Part shown: positions 1 through 10,562 of the stretch, piece after piece
How the letters are laid out: every line of letters starts with the position of its first letter
How positions within the stretch are numbered: position 1 is the first letter of the stretch
Source of the DNA: Daphnia pulex
Lineage: Eukaryota > Arthropoda > Branchiopoda > Diplostraca > Daphniidae
Assembly (NCBI RefSeq): GCF_021134715.1
Contig: NC_060027.1
Span: 1,178,001 to 1,242,000, forward strand
Reading direction: 5' to 3'
Length of the DNA stretch: 64,000 nucleotides
Translations under genes and position numbers: made by a program
The notes under the pieces: model-generated
What the model saw: the letters and a program-made list of their open reading frames with translations, nothing else
What the model was told of the DNA's origin: nothing
Databases searched by the model: none

Positions 1-1210
1 GGAGCTACGTGAACAGGAGCTGCGTGAGAAGGAGCTGAGGGAGCAGCGTGTTGTCCACCATAGCCTCCGGAAGCCGGAGCAGATGCTCCAGCACCATATC
101 CTCCGGAAGCCGGAGCTGCGTGAACAGGAGCTGCATGTTGTCCACCATAGCCTCCGGAAGCCGGAGCTGGAGCGGGGCGACTACCGTGTCCTCCAGCAGA
201 AGGAACACCACCATAGCCTCCAGCTGAGGGAGCTGCATGTTGTCCACCATAGCCTGCAGAAGGAGCGGGAGCTACATGCCCAGCAGATTGTCCACCATAT
301 CCACTTGCTGCGGGACGAGCTGCGTGACCTGCAGACTGACCACCGTAACCGGCTGGACGAGGAGCAGCTGGAGCTACAGCGGCATGGCCACCTCCGTAAC
401 CAGTTGACGAAGCAGCGGCCTGCCCCCCGTATCCTCCAGTCATCGGACGAGATTGGCCTTTACCTTTTCCCGATGGACGAGGAGCAGCTGGACGAGGAGC
501 TGAACCGTATCCACCTTGGGAGCTTCCATATCCGGAACTAGCTAAAGTGGGACGAGGAGAATGCCCACCGCCCCCGTAACTGTTTCCGGTCATCGGACGA
601 GCTGGTTGACCACCCCCGTAGCCACCCCCGTGACCACCACCCGATTGCATCGTGTTGTACCCGCCACCACCTCCTAAAATCAGGTAATATCCGTCAATTT
701 TTATTACAGATATTTCGGGATTATTTGGTATTGTTAATTAATTACCTCCGCACGGTACCATGCACATCACCTGTCCGTAGACTTGGGATGACTGAACGTA
801 GGAACTCATCATGCTACTACCGCCTGAATGAATCGATTGAAATTAAATAACTAAAGTGAAAGTCTTACATGCGCTGATTATAGATTGTTTAGTAGTTTCA
901 GCAGTTGTGTTACCATAGCCACCACTTCTGCCTCTGCCTCTTCCTGCATCGACAAACATTAGGGTTTTTATTAGATGATTAGTTTGACAGCAGTTACAAT
1001 TTGAGCGGAATTAATTCTTAGTAATAAATTAGCGCAACAACGAATAATATCTTCACTTACCTTTTTTGGTGGCGTCAATCGACGACACTAGAACCGCCAC
1101 CACTGCCACTGCGCACTGAAAAACGAAAAGAAAAATGAGGATATAAAATCCTGGCGATCCTAGTCGAAAATCTATATAAAACCCACCAGAATCTTTGAAA
1201 AGGCAAGCAT
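1..1210 (-). CDS. secreted glycine-rich repeat protein (5' part, runs off the window)
   Basis: Five exons read on the minus strand: 1187-1210, 1061-1115, 869-943, 746-823 and 673 down to the window edge. All junctions are GT/AG and in phase. The start at 1210 gives a 23-residue signal peptide (MLAFSKIL then a hydrophobic AVAVVAVLV core ending SSIDA). The mature protein begins with an RGRGRS stretch and a Ser/Met/Cys segment (VMCMVPCGG). It then becomes a long low-complexity region built from GGYGG, QHAAP and RPA modules, for example SGGYGGQHAAP repeated many times; the frame stays open to base 1. Composition and secretion suggest an extracellular structural protein such as a cuticle, egg-shell or silk-like matrix component. 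No chitin-binding R&R motif is visible, so the exact class is unknown. The 3' end lies outside the window. Confidence 0.85.
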
Positions 1211-1239
1211 TTTCTTTCACGTCGCTCTTTTGATCTGCA

Positions 1240-1275
1240 ACTGAAGACCCAAACATCATCCGTCGCCTTTTTATA
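1240..1275 (-). promoter_or_regulatory. TATA box plus initiator of the glycine-rich gene
   Basis: On the minus strand TATAAAAAGG (1275-1266) is followed 33 bases later by an arthropod initiator TCAGT (1244-1240, putative +1 at 1242). The start codon follows at 1210, giving a 5' UTR of about 32 nt. The spacing is that of a strong core promoter, which fits an abundantly expressed secreted protein. Confidence 0.6.
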
Positions 1276-3296
1276 GACCCACCATTCACGCTATTTGAGA
1301 ATAGGGAGGAGCAAAAAGTCAACTAGGAAAAGTTTTCATACCTTTCTCGTCTTGCTGTGTGTTCCCTCCCACCTTTTCTAGTATCGGGTAGAAGGAAAAA
1401 TCTGAAGAAACTTTTTGTTTTTTCTCGAGAGAGAAAATAAAGAGAGAAGCGCTTCGCCTCTTCACGGCCGCGTTTCGTGATCAACCTTCAGCTCACTCTC
1501 TCTTTTCAACGCGCGTTTTGTTGTCTCCCTGCAAAACGAATGTGTATAGATGCGCGCTCGGTATCTATACGTGCCGTATTGTTTCCCACGCGTGCGGGGG
1601 CTGCGGCCAACGAGAACCTTATTGTCTTGATAGCGCGGGCCCCGCGTCATCACTTATTATGACAACGAGAAGGTGTGCTGCTGATGGCCCGCTATGACCC
1701 GCGTGAATTCTTTTTTTCTTTTTTGTCCCGCTAGATTCAATAACTGTTATTTATGTAACCTATAGAGTCGGTGAACAGGAGAATCTTGATATTGACGCCA
1801 CACCTGGAAAATAGTAAATGTCTAGATTTCATCAGGCGGGTAATTGAACGTTATTCAACGTTGGAAAGTGGAGATTATTACGTGAGCGCAGCGCTGACCT
1901 GTCGTCTTGGCCCCATACAATTCGTGCAGGGGACCATGGCAACACTTTTATTGCGAGAGAGGTGGATCATCATCAACGGCACGACATTTATATACACACG
2001 TATAATTTGCGTCAGAATAAGGGGAAGTCACGATCATCCTGGAAATATTTACGCCTACGAGTCGAAATAACCGAAAAACCGAATTTTGACGAATGGGATT
2101 TTCTTTTCCTCGGCGGAACGAGACTCGTCTAAGTGGCCTCACCGCGATATATGAGCGAATGATTCCAACAGAGTTAATTGACAACATGTGAGAGTGCCAA
2201 AACTTTACCCAAGCTACAAGTATAGGATTTTCTGTAATTACAAACAACTGATTATTATATACTGGTAAAGTCTGTTGGAAAAAGCACGCTTGCTGGTGTG
2301 TAGATTTCTCCATTCTCCCACGTCTTTCAACAGCCGGCAGGTCGGATGGAAACACACACACACAAAAAAAGAGAGAATTAAAGATGAGACGACTAACAGC
2401 GTCCAAGATTATAGGCGTCGACTCTTCTCTTTTCTCGTTTTTCTTTCTCTCTCGTTGCGGATGAATCACGTAAGACTTTCACTCAATGCAGATAACGTTT
2501 CGCGGTTTTAATTTAAATTTACTTTTCAGTTTGCAATGCTAATCGGTCGAATGTATCCGATTCGCAATACGTTTCAAATTTTGTTGTTTTTGACCGTAAA
2601 ACTATTAGCACGACAATACTGAACTTATCGAATTTTGTTATGAATTAAATTTTTTATTAGTTTCAATTCTGACTTGATTCATATGTGTAATGATTGCGCA
2701 AGTTTCTCATGGATCAATTCCGCACGGACGATATGAGCGACCCGAGAGATGAATAATGCTCCTTTCTCTTTTCTTTTGATCGACACATGCACGCAATAAT
2801 CAAGGCCTTCGTTGTTGACTCCTACAGCTTTAAAAAAACAACAAAAATTATTCAACCGACTCAAATTTTATTGGCGAAAGTGTCCACATGGAACAAGCAA
2901 CAGCAGATCTCCGACTGATAAAACGGCCGTCAGAAACAAAAAAACAGATGTTGCATCATTAACCTACATTTCTTTATTACAGCCAACTTTGATGATTTAA
3001 AGAAGAGGCCTTTTACTCTACAATAAAACACATTTTTGACAACTCTGAGTGAGAGAAAATTGCATGAAATGAAAATTAAATGACATATAAATGAAAATGA
3101 AATTTCAACTCCAAAAAATTAGTCGACTAATTTCGCCATTCGAAAGCTCTGTCATTATACTTATCATTTCACGTATAATTATAATCATTATCAAATCGCA
3201 AAAAAGACGAAATTAATGTACTTGAGTTAGTTGAATTCAGATACGGTCTAATTTTTCAAATGCTATACTATCATCCTTCAACAGGTTTCAAACACT
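1276..3296. other. intergenic, no supported gene
   Basis: This is the upstream region of the glycine-rich gene. It has a short CA run near 2355 and AT-rich stretches. Open frames here are short, overlap on both strands, and lack recognisable domains or a convincing exon structure. Confidence 0.5.
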
Positions 3297-3564
3297 ATGG
3301 TCACCTGTACACACGCAATTCACCTGAGGACTCTTTTGCGTGTCACCAGAGTAGGCGGCGATGAGGCGCGACAGAGGCTGCGGAGAGACCTTGAGTACAC
3401 CCAGCCCAAACTGGCACATCCTATATACTGTGCGGAGAAAGGTGATTTATACGTTTTACGAGTAACAACACGCAACTCTGTTAATTCTTTCTCTCTGAGT
3501 TATCTTTTTCTAAACAGGCGATTGCACCTGGTGCCAGAGGGAGTGCTCAGCAGTCTGCCAATAA
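3297..3564 (+). CDS. possible small two-exon cysteine-rich protein (weak)
   Basis: An ATG at 3297 opens an exon to 3441. A GT (3442) to polypyrimidine-AG (3517) intron of 76 nt follows, and the frame continues to a TAA at 3562-3564, for 63 residues in all. The splice is in phase and brings cysteines together (C-AEKGD-C-TW-C-QRE-C-SAV-C) at the C-terminus. No signal peptide is visible at this ATG, so a further upstream exon may exist. No family was recognised. The intron signal and the Cys spacing are the only support. Confidence 0.2.
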
Positions 3565-5106
3565 ATCAGTATTTTCTGATTGAAAAAGAAACTAAGCGGA
3601 ACCCATTCCGATTTCCAATAACCACCGGAATGATTGAACTGTCACCGAAAAAGTGGAATAAGACTGATGGATTGAAATGTGTCAAATCTCCAATACCACA
3701 AGGAATAATTATATAGAGCGAAACTGTTTTGACGTCCAGCCAAGTGGAATCAAAATCCAACCGCCTCCGTATGTCGCCATCCGTTTGCATCCATCCAAGG
3801 CTGCAGTGTAAACAGATCGGAACTTGAGTTGCACAGTGTTTCTTTGAGCAAGTTAACTCGAGGACGTCACGGATCCCATCTTTTGACTATACAACAATGC
3901 CCTACAAGACGTTGAAAAGTCACGAGAGGGCCCCCAGAATGCAAACAAGCTCACCATCACGCCGAAGGCACTTGCGGGATTTCTGATCGTTGCCCTGTAC
4001 AGCCGAAATCGACGTCATGTGAGATCACGAAATTGTTCCATTTCACAATGATTACGCTGCTAAACGACAGCTCAGGTCATGAAAAACATCTGCTACAAGA
4101 GAGGACTACTACGTATACAGGAGATGTAACATCTTATACGCATCATGATGAACTGCACTATGCAAATTAAAGGTAAGGAAAAAACCTTCGAGGATGCAGA
4201 AGTGCCTATAGAAAAGACGAAAGGGTTAATGGCACACACATCACTGCTATAGGCGCATCTCGGAATTTTTTCTTTCCGAGAAAACTAGCGGTGTAATTTT
4301 GGTGGGGTCGTGATTTCATACTTTCACTTTTGCGCCGACACGCCAGCAGATAGAGAAAGAATTTCGAAAAGAAACAATAGCTGGATGTAGTATATGTATG
4401 AACTTAAACATTGGGCGGTACTATACTGCGTAGATTTGTACATATGACCTTTTCTCCAACTGATGCGGTTTTACCCGTTTCAAATCGAGGGATGTAGTTT
4501 ACACGTCAATAATAAAAGCTCGATTCAATAGAAAAGTTTCATTAGATTCTGTCAACATTTTTATTCTGTCCGCTGATTTTGCTTTTTACAAAAATATCAC
4601 ACACCCACGCTCCATTCACTTTTATTCCCTTTTTTAGCAGGAATCCATCAACCTTGTACGCGGATCACATTTAAAATGACCGTAACCCCATTACTTTGGC
4701 TATGAATAGTTGAAAAACTCGTCGGCTAGTGCATTGTGGTACTTACAGAGGTAACTAGGTACGCATCTTTCAATGCCGTATTAAATTACAATCTAATCAT
4801 CGTTCCATCTTTCCAAAAAAAGGTAGAATACTAAGCAGGCTACGTGTGCAGCCAACTTTACAGGACAGCAAGAAGCATATAAGTCATCATAAATTCGAGA
4901 CGTGGAAACCGCCATCAATGCGTATAACCGTGACCTCATAGAAACCCAAAATAGACGCCTGTAGGTGTCACCGATTAGGCCTAACAGTAAACCCGCGTAC
5001 ACTTTCACCTTTCAGCACTCCCACGTTTTGTACTGTAAGTAATTCTTCATCTTTTATGCTGGGACGATGGCGTCCTTGATGTTTCCGTGCCATTTTTTCT
5101 TGATGA
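3565..5106. other. intergenic, no supported gene
   Basis: AT-rich single-copy-looking sequence. I see no convincing exon, RNA gene or repeat. Confidence 0.5.
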
Positions 5107-5170
5107 CATAGTTTTAAACATGGTTGTAGATATAATGGTTCCCACTGTCTGTGTTATAAGGTCCCATAAG
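5107..5170 (+). repeat. left arm of inverted repeat flanking the THAP gene
   Basis: These 64 bases are an almost perfect reverse complement of 6746-6810, with one substitution and a small shift around TTTAAA. Weaker complementarity continues inward for about 60 bases (for example AGCAACCA...AAAGATCA). The pair encloses 1.5 kb holding a single THAP gene, as expected for terminal or subterminal repeats of a DNA transposon. Confidence 0.8.
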
Positions 5171-5321
5171 AAAAAAATTGAAAGTTCTCCGTCAATGATC
5201 TTTCCTCAGGGCATGGTTGCTACGAAAGTGCTGCCATCTGCCCACACAATCTCTAACTGAATGGCTTACTGCAGAAACGAAGAATTCACGTTTTAATGGC
5301 GGAAATGCAGATTAATGTAAA

Positions 5322-6466
5322 ATGTCACGCAAACCATGTTTCGTTTTTAATTGTAAATCTTCTTATAACAAAGAAAATGAAAGTCTTGCGTTTTTCCATC
5401 CACCGAAGTTGTGTCTAAATTCCTGGCAGGAAATTATTAAAAAGCCAGGACTCACTTGCCAGTCCAGAATTTGCAGTATTCATTTTGAAGAGAACGACAT
5501 ACTCAAAGGGAGAGAAATTCAAGGCGTGTTTTACAGTTATCCGAAATGGAAATTAAAATCAGGTGCTCGGCCCAGTAAATTGCTAGGTATTCTCAAATTT
5601 TAATTATCCATGACAATGTTAAGTTATACTAATACTGCTAATTCTGTATGTTTCTAACAGGAAATGATGTCAGCGTACTCGAAAGACCTGCTGCAAAGAA
5701 GTATGTTCACAGTGATAGGTTTAAGTCACCATATCGAAATATAACAGCAAAGTCTAAAGCTGCTAATCCTAAGCTGCAGTTGGACAATCAATCGTTTTTG
5801 TCGAATAACAACACCAATGTATTGATCCCATCACATGCAAAGAAGTCAACGTCAAATAGCATAGGTAAATTAAAAACTAAGTGTAATAAGATATTTTTTA
5901 AAAACATGACATGTTATGTTACAGCTATACACCAACTTGACGCTGAAAAAGGAAAAGTAAATGATATGGAAGCAGCTGAACCTGTGGCATTACCATGTGT
6001 AACAACAGAAGACATGTTCCAGGAACCTACTACTGAAACACTCCTACACATTCCACCAATATCTTGCCAAGAGTGTAAAGAAACAGTTGTTTGTGAGGAG
6101 GCTGATTTGCCAGACGATTTCACTGCAAAGCAGTACACAGCTTTTCGCAATAGAGGAGGACTAATTTTTGTTACAATCCCAGTCTTTCAATCAATACGGG
6201 AAGTGGAAAAGATTATTTCGTCTCAATTTGAAGATGACGGTCATTATTTAGTGAGAGATAGTTACGAAATTTGTATGTCAAAAATCAAAGTACTCAATCT
6301 TTGTCCTTTTTTTTGTGACACACACCGTGCTGACTCGTATCCTTATTTAATAATGGAATTCGTACAAGTTAGATATCATTTTGAATCAAAGCGTTTTCAA
6401 GAACGTAATTTGGCAGAAGTTGATAGTAACGTGCGACAAAATTTCAAGATGGCAAAACTTGCTTAA
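5322..6466 (+). CDS. THAP-domain protein, probably transposon-derived
   Basis: There are two exons: 5322-5586 and 5661-6466, with a 74-nt GT/AG intron in phase, for 356 residues. The N-terminus (about residues 5-85) is a THAP zinc finger. It has a C-x4-C pair (CFVFNC) soon after the start, an FF-H-P-P segment, a conserved W (WQEI), and the later C-x2-H pair (CSIHF). THAP domains bind DNA and occur in P-element transposases and host regulators. The middle is low-complexity and Ser/Asn-rich. The C-terminus contains FRNRGGLIF followed by an E-rich helix, which resembles the C-terminal block of P-element/THAP9-like proteins; this is an inference. The catalytic core of such a transposase is not present. 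Together with the flanking inverted repeats this suggests a non-autonomous or captured element carrying only a DNA-binding protein. The frame is intact. Confidence 0.8.
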
Positions 6467-6745
6467 TTTTTTTTTTCTAAATGTAAATTGTATGTATGTT
6501 AATACACATTACAAGTTATAAATTGAACCAATGAAATCTATTGTTATCATCTGAAATTAATCTTAATTAGAAAATCGTCAATCAATCTGTTTAACGGATG
6601 CGCAAAGCCGCAAAGTACGCATAGCTCTGATTTGTTTACGAGGGACTTGGAAAATTTCTGTGTTGTTTCAGTGTAAGCTTCCACCCTTCCAACACCAGGT
6701 CGCGGGGCTGTCGCAGCAACCAAAGATCACAAAAAAATCAGCTGC

Positions 6746-6810
6746 CTTATGGGACCTTATAACACAGACAGTGGGAACCATTATATCAACAACCATGGTT
6801 TTAAACTATG
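6746..6810 (-). repeat. right arm of inverted repeat flanking the THAP gene
   Basis: Reverse-complement partner of 5107-5170 (about 95% identity by eye). It lies 280 bases beyond the THAP stop codon. I could not identify a target-site duplication outside the arms. Confidence 0.8.
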
Positions 6811-9430
6811 AAATGGGCCAGTGTGATGTTCTGTCTCGATTTATTCACCGAGTCTGAAACCATCGCTCGTTTTCTATGTGAAACTAGGAGACGAGAAATG
6901 CGAAAGTTGATTTTTCATTATTAAAAAACTCTGGTAATTGTTATCAGATGGATTGCCATCTAAGATATAATGGCTAATTTATATTATAAGTAAGTCTTTT
7001 CATATTGGACGTTGTTTTGGACTTGATCGTCTTCCAAAAGAGAAAGGTTGCAATCGGATGATCAATCCCACGTCAACTGCCTACGGAGATGTATACCTGC
7101 TGCTGTTATTTTATTGTTTAAAGCGTGGCTTACATCCAATTGGTTTAGACGGCAAAGTGGTTCTAGCAAACATAACAAATAATTGTAACGTTCTGCTGGC
7201 TAATAATAGAAAATTGTGTCATTATTTCTCTTTAAATGTAACAAGTGACAACTTTTGGAACTGGTTTTTTTTATTACCTGTGAGCTGTGACTTATGATAT
7301 TTTTGTTTTTGTTTTTTCTTATTCTACAAAATATAATATAATTCTGATTATTTTGGTCTATTAAATGTAAGGTCAGTTTAAGAAAATTATGCATCATTTT
7401 TGAAAAAAACCGCGTCATTATTGTTTTTCAGACACCTAGTAGAGGAATTTTGTACTGCTTTGTGGAATCATGCTGTCGACTGCGTACCGCGTGGGTTTCA
7501 CATGCACATCACAAGTGAGATTGCTTTTCTTATAACTGTTTATGAAATATTTGTTATTTAGACTGTTTTAAATGGAGAAGAAACAAAAAACTGCCAGGAA
7601 CGGTTTTTGAGGAAACAGCAAATTGAACATGGGCAACTCTCGAATCGAAATGCTGTTTCATTATACCTTACTGTAAAACTAAATCTATCTTTTTTGTAGG
7701 TATGTACGTCATTTCTGATTTACCCATTCTCCAGCTGACAGAGATCAACAGGCAGTGAAACTGCAACATAAATATTCAAAGTAGGAGAAGATGCTCACAA
7801 TCATTGGTAGATCACTTTACGAAAACTGAAATTTTGATACATACATTGAAAGTTGAAACCTTTTCATTCTGACTTTCAGACGAGAAAACATGTTGCTTGA
7901 ATTACAAATTAAAATTTACTGGCATTACATTAGCTGGCACCCTTTCAACAAGCAAAAGCATCCCAAAGACAAACAGCTTTTGGAGACACAAACTACTTCA
8001 GTGCAACTACCACGTTGCTAAACTGAGTTAAAATCAGAAACCAAGACTCGAAATATTCCATATCATCAAGGCGTTGATGCCAGTATTTGAGGTAAACCAA
8101 GAAAAAGATAAACCAGGATCATGCACATTCAACATTTCCTGAAAACTATTGTAACTGTAAAACTTTATCAGATTGGTCCTAGTTCACCCTCAGTTAATCT
8201 GGCTGAATAAATTGAGTCACAACAGGAAACTTCTTAGGTTTATCCCATGAAAATAGGTGAGTGCAAATACTACGTATCGGAACTTCATATACTCTTATTT
8301 TATTTTTGATGCTATAGATATGGAATTTGAAGTGTTTGGATCGTGGACCGAATCATTCATTCGGCTGAAGATCTCGGTTCTCTGGGATGACTCGGCGTAA
8401 TAACTCACACATCTTGTTCAGGAGCAACTCACTCCCCTCATTTGGTTATTCACAATTTCGCTGAATTCATGTAGAATAAGGATCGGTAATCCACAGCCGT
8501 AAGGATACGTAATCGAAAGGACCCATTAAAAAACAAACAAATGTCATTCAGTTTTCTCTAAATTCAGATGCGAACGTTGTTCACCCTTTCATTCGTGGCG
8601 CCATTCCCATTCGTGAATATCAATTACTTCGTTCTCAATCCGTTTTCGTGTACAGGACGAGATTGATGCTTTGCACGAAAATTCATGATGTGCTTTCATT
8701 TCTTTGCTTTCATTTCAAAAGTCGTTATAGTGGACACTAGACAGTGGAAGAATTAGCCAAATGAGGCAAACCTCCAAGGGAAAACATCAAACATGAAGAG
8801 AAAACAAATCGTATTGTTGGAATGTCTAGTGACTGTATTCTGGGTAATTGCATTTGTGTAAATTTTTAAGCTAATAAAACTATCTTTATCTTTTGTGACA
8901 AGGAATAAGTCCGGTGCATTATTTACGTTACCTCCAAACAACCTAATTAGATTATGAAGATGATTTTGAATTGATTGCCGTCATTTTGGCATTGGCTTTC
9001 TCCCCCTCCGCATGAAATTGAATGAAGCAGCATTTAAGGTGAACACTTCCACTTATTTACATGAGTTGACTTGCATAATAGGGAGATGATGTTGTCAAGC
9101 CAGTGTCTTCACAAAGATTAAAGGGGAGGAGAGACAAAATAACTTTCAAGGCTGTTCGCTACCAAACGATGTTGAGTTCAAATTGGGTCAATAAAGGATA
9201 CTCCTCCCTTATTCAATTTGCTCTATTTTCATCTGACCTCGAATACAAAAAAATACCTCCAGCGTTGTTGCTGCGGGGAATCGACGTGCCGGTGGGCATT
9301 CTAGGAGCCCAAAAATGCTCAGTAGTCCACGTATTCGCACGGTGTGCACTTGTCTCTAGTTTGTTGCCGTAGTGTTGCATCTCTTCGCCTTTGCACTTGG
9401 ATTAATTTGGAATTATGCACTGCCTACACA
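6811..9430. other. intergenic with one orphan exon-like block
   Basis: No complete gene was recognised. At 7431-7515 a good acceptor (TTGTTTTTCAG) is followed by an open frame reading HLVEEFCTALWNHAVDC and on for about 28 residues. Another open stretch at 7058-7290 lies upstream. Neither matches a family I know, and they may be relics of one decayed gene. Confidence 0.35.
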
Positions 9431-9933
9431 ATTTGTCGTTCGTTGCTGGTTTCTCTGTAGTGTTTTTTTTTCGTAGATTTCGTTTTACTATCTGATCACT
9501 ATGTCAGCACAATTGCACTGGAATAGTCTTGTAGTGTTCGTAGATTGATTCACCTTATTTGTTGTCCACACTTTGTTGTCCAGTTACTTAATTAGAGTAA
9601 GCCAATCTAGATAAGGTTAAAGTTAAGCATAAGTTAAGATATTGTAGGTTAAGCCGTTTAGCTAAGCTAAGGCTATTGTAGGTTAAGCTAAGTTTAGGTT
9701 TAAGTTCACGATAGAGTTAGTTGCCAATTTACTGTGGTGCCTCTGTGGTGTAGAAAATTCGTCTTTAGCAATCCCCAACCCTAACGTGTCAACTAATAAC
9801 CCTTTTTCTTTCAGGAAATTGTGAATCTAAATTGAATGTTTTAGCTGTATATTTTCTATTTTTGCTTAATTGATTGTGGTTTAAAAAAACTATAAAGTTT
9901 TATCCATCATTTGTCGTTGATCAAATTAGGATC

Positions 9934-10562
9934 ATGGACCGGAGAGGATCGCCGCCGCCACTACAAGATCGTCGCTTCAAGATAGGACCCTGGCCCACGG
10001 GTCGAAGGTACATTTCATTTGATTTTAAATGCCTTCAACTTCTTTTATTAATGTTTTTGGATTTTCTTTAGACTGGAGAGGATCGCCGTCGCCGCCGCCG
10101 CCGCCACCCCACCGGAGCCGCTTCAAGATCGTCGCACGCTAGGACCTTCGCCAATGGATCTCAGGTATATTTTTTAATTCTAAGTGTCTAACCATACTTT
10201 TTTTATGTACTCTAGATGGGACCCAGGACCAAGGAGGATCGCCGCCGCCACTACAAGATCGTCGCTTCAAGATAGGACCCTGGCCCACGGGTCGAAGGTA
10301 CATTTCATTTGATTTTAAATGCCTTCAACTTCTTTTATTAATGTTTTTGGATTTTCTTTAGACTGGAGAGGATCGCCGCCGCCGCCGCCGCCACCCCACC
10401 GGAGCCGCTTCAAGATCGTCGCACGCTAGGACCTTCGCCAATGGATCTCAGGTATATTTTTTAATTCTAAGTGTCTAACCATACTTTTTTTATGTACTCT
10501 AGATGGGACCCAGGACCAAGGAGGATCGCCGCCGCCACTACAAGATCGTCGCTTCAAGATAG
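9934..10562 (+). CDS. candidate ORF from the leader exon of the cassette array
   Basis: If every intron is removed, the ATG at 9934 reads through the leader (9934-10007), A1 (10072-10164), B1 (10216-10297) and A2 (10362-10451) into B2, where TAG at 10560-10562 ends it after 132 residues. The product would be Pro/Arg/Ala-rich with LQDRR and GPWP motifs. Block B of 82 nt shifts frame at each passage, so later units could only be translated through exon skipping or from internal ATGs. No homologue was recognised. The array could equally be a spliced non-coding transcript or a spliceable satellite. Confidence 0.25.

Noticed and set aside
83-541. Plus-strand 152-residue Leu/Arg/Glu-rich frame
   Set aside because: Antisense of the glycine-rich repeat exon; its composition is simply the complement of GGYGGQHAAP codons.
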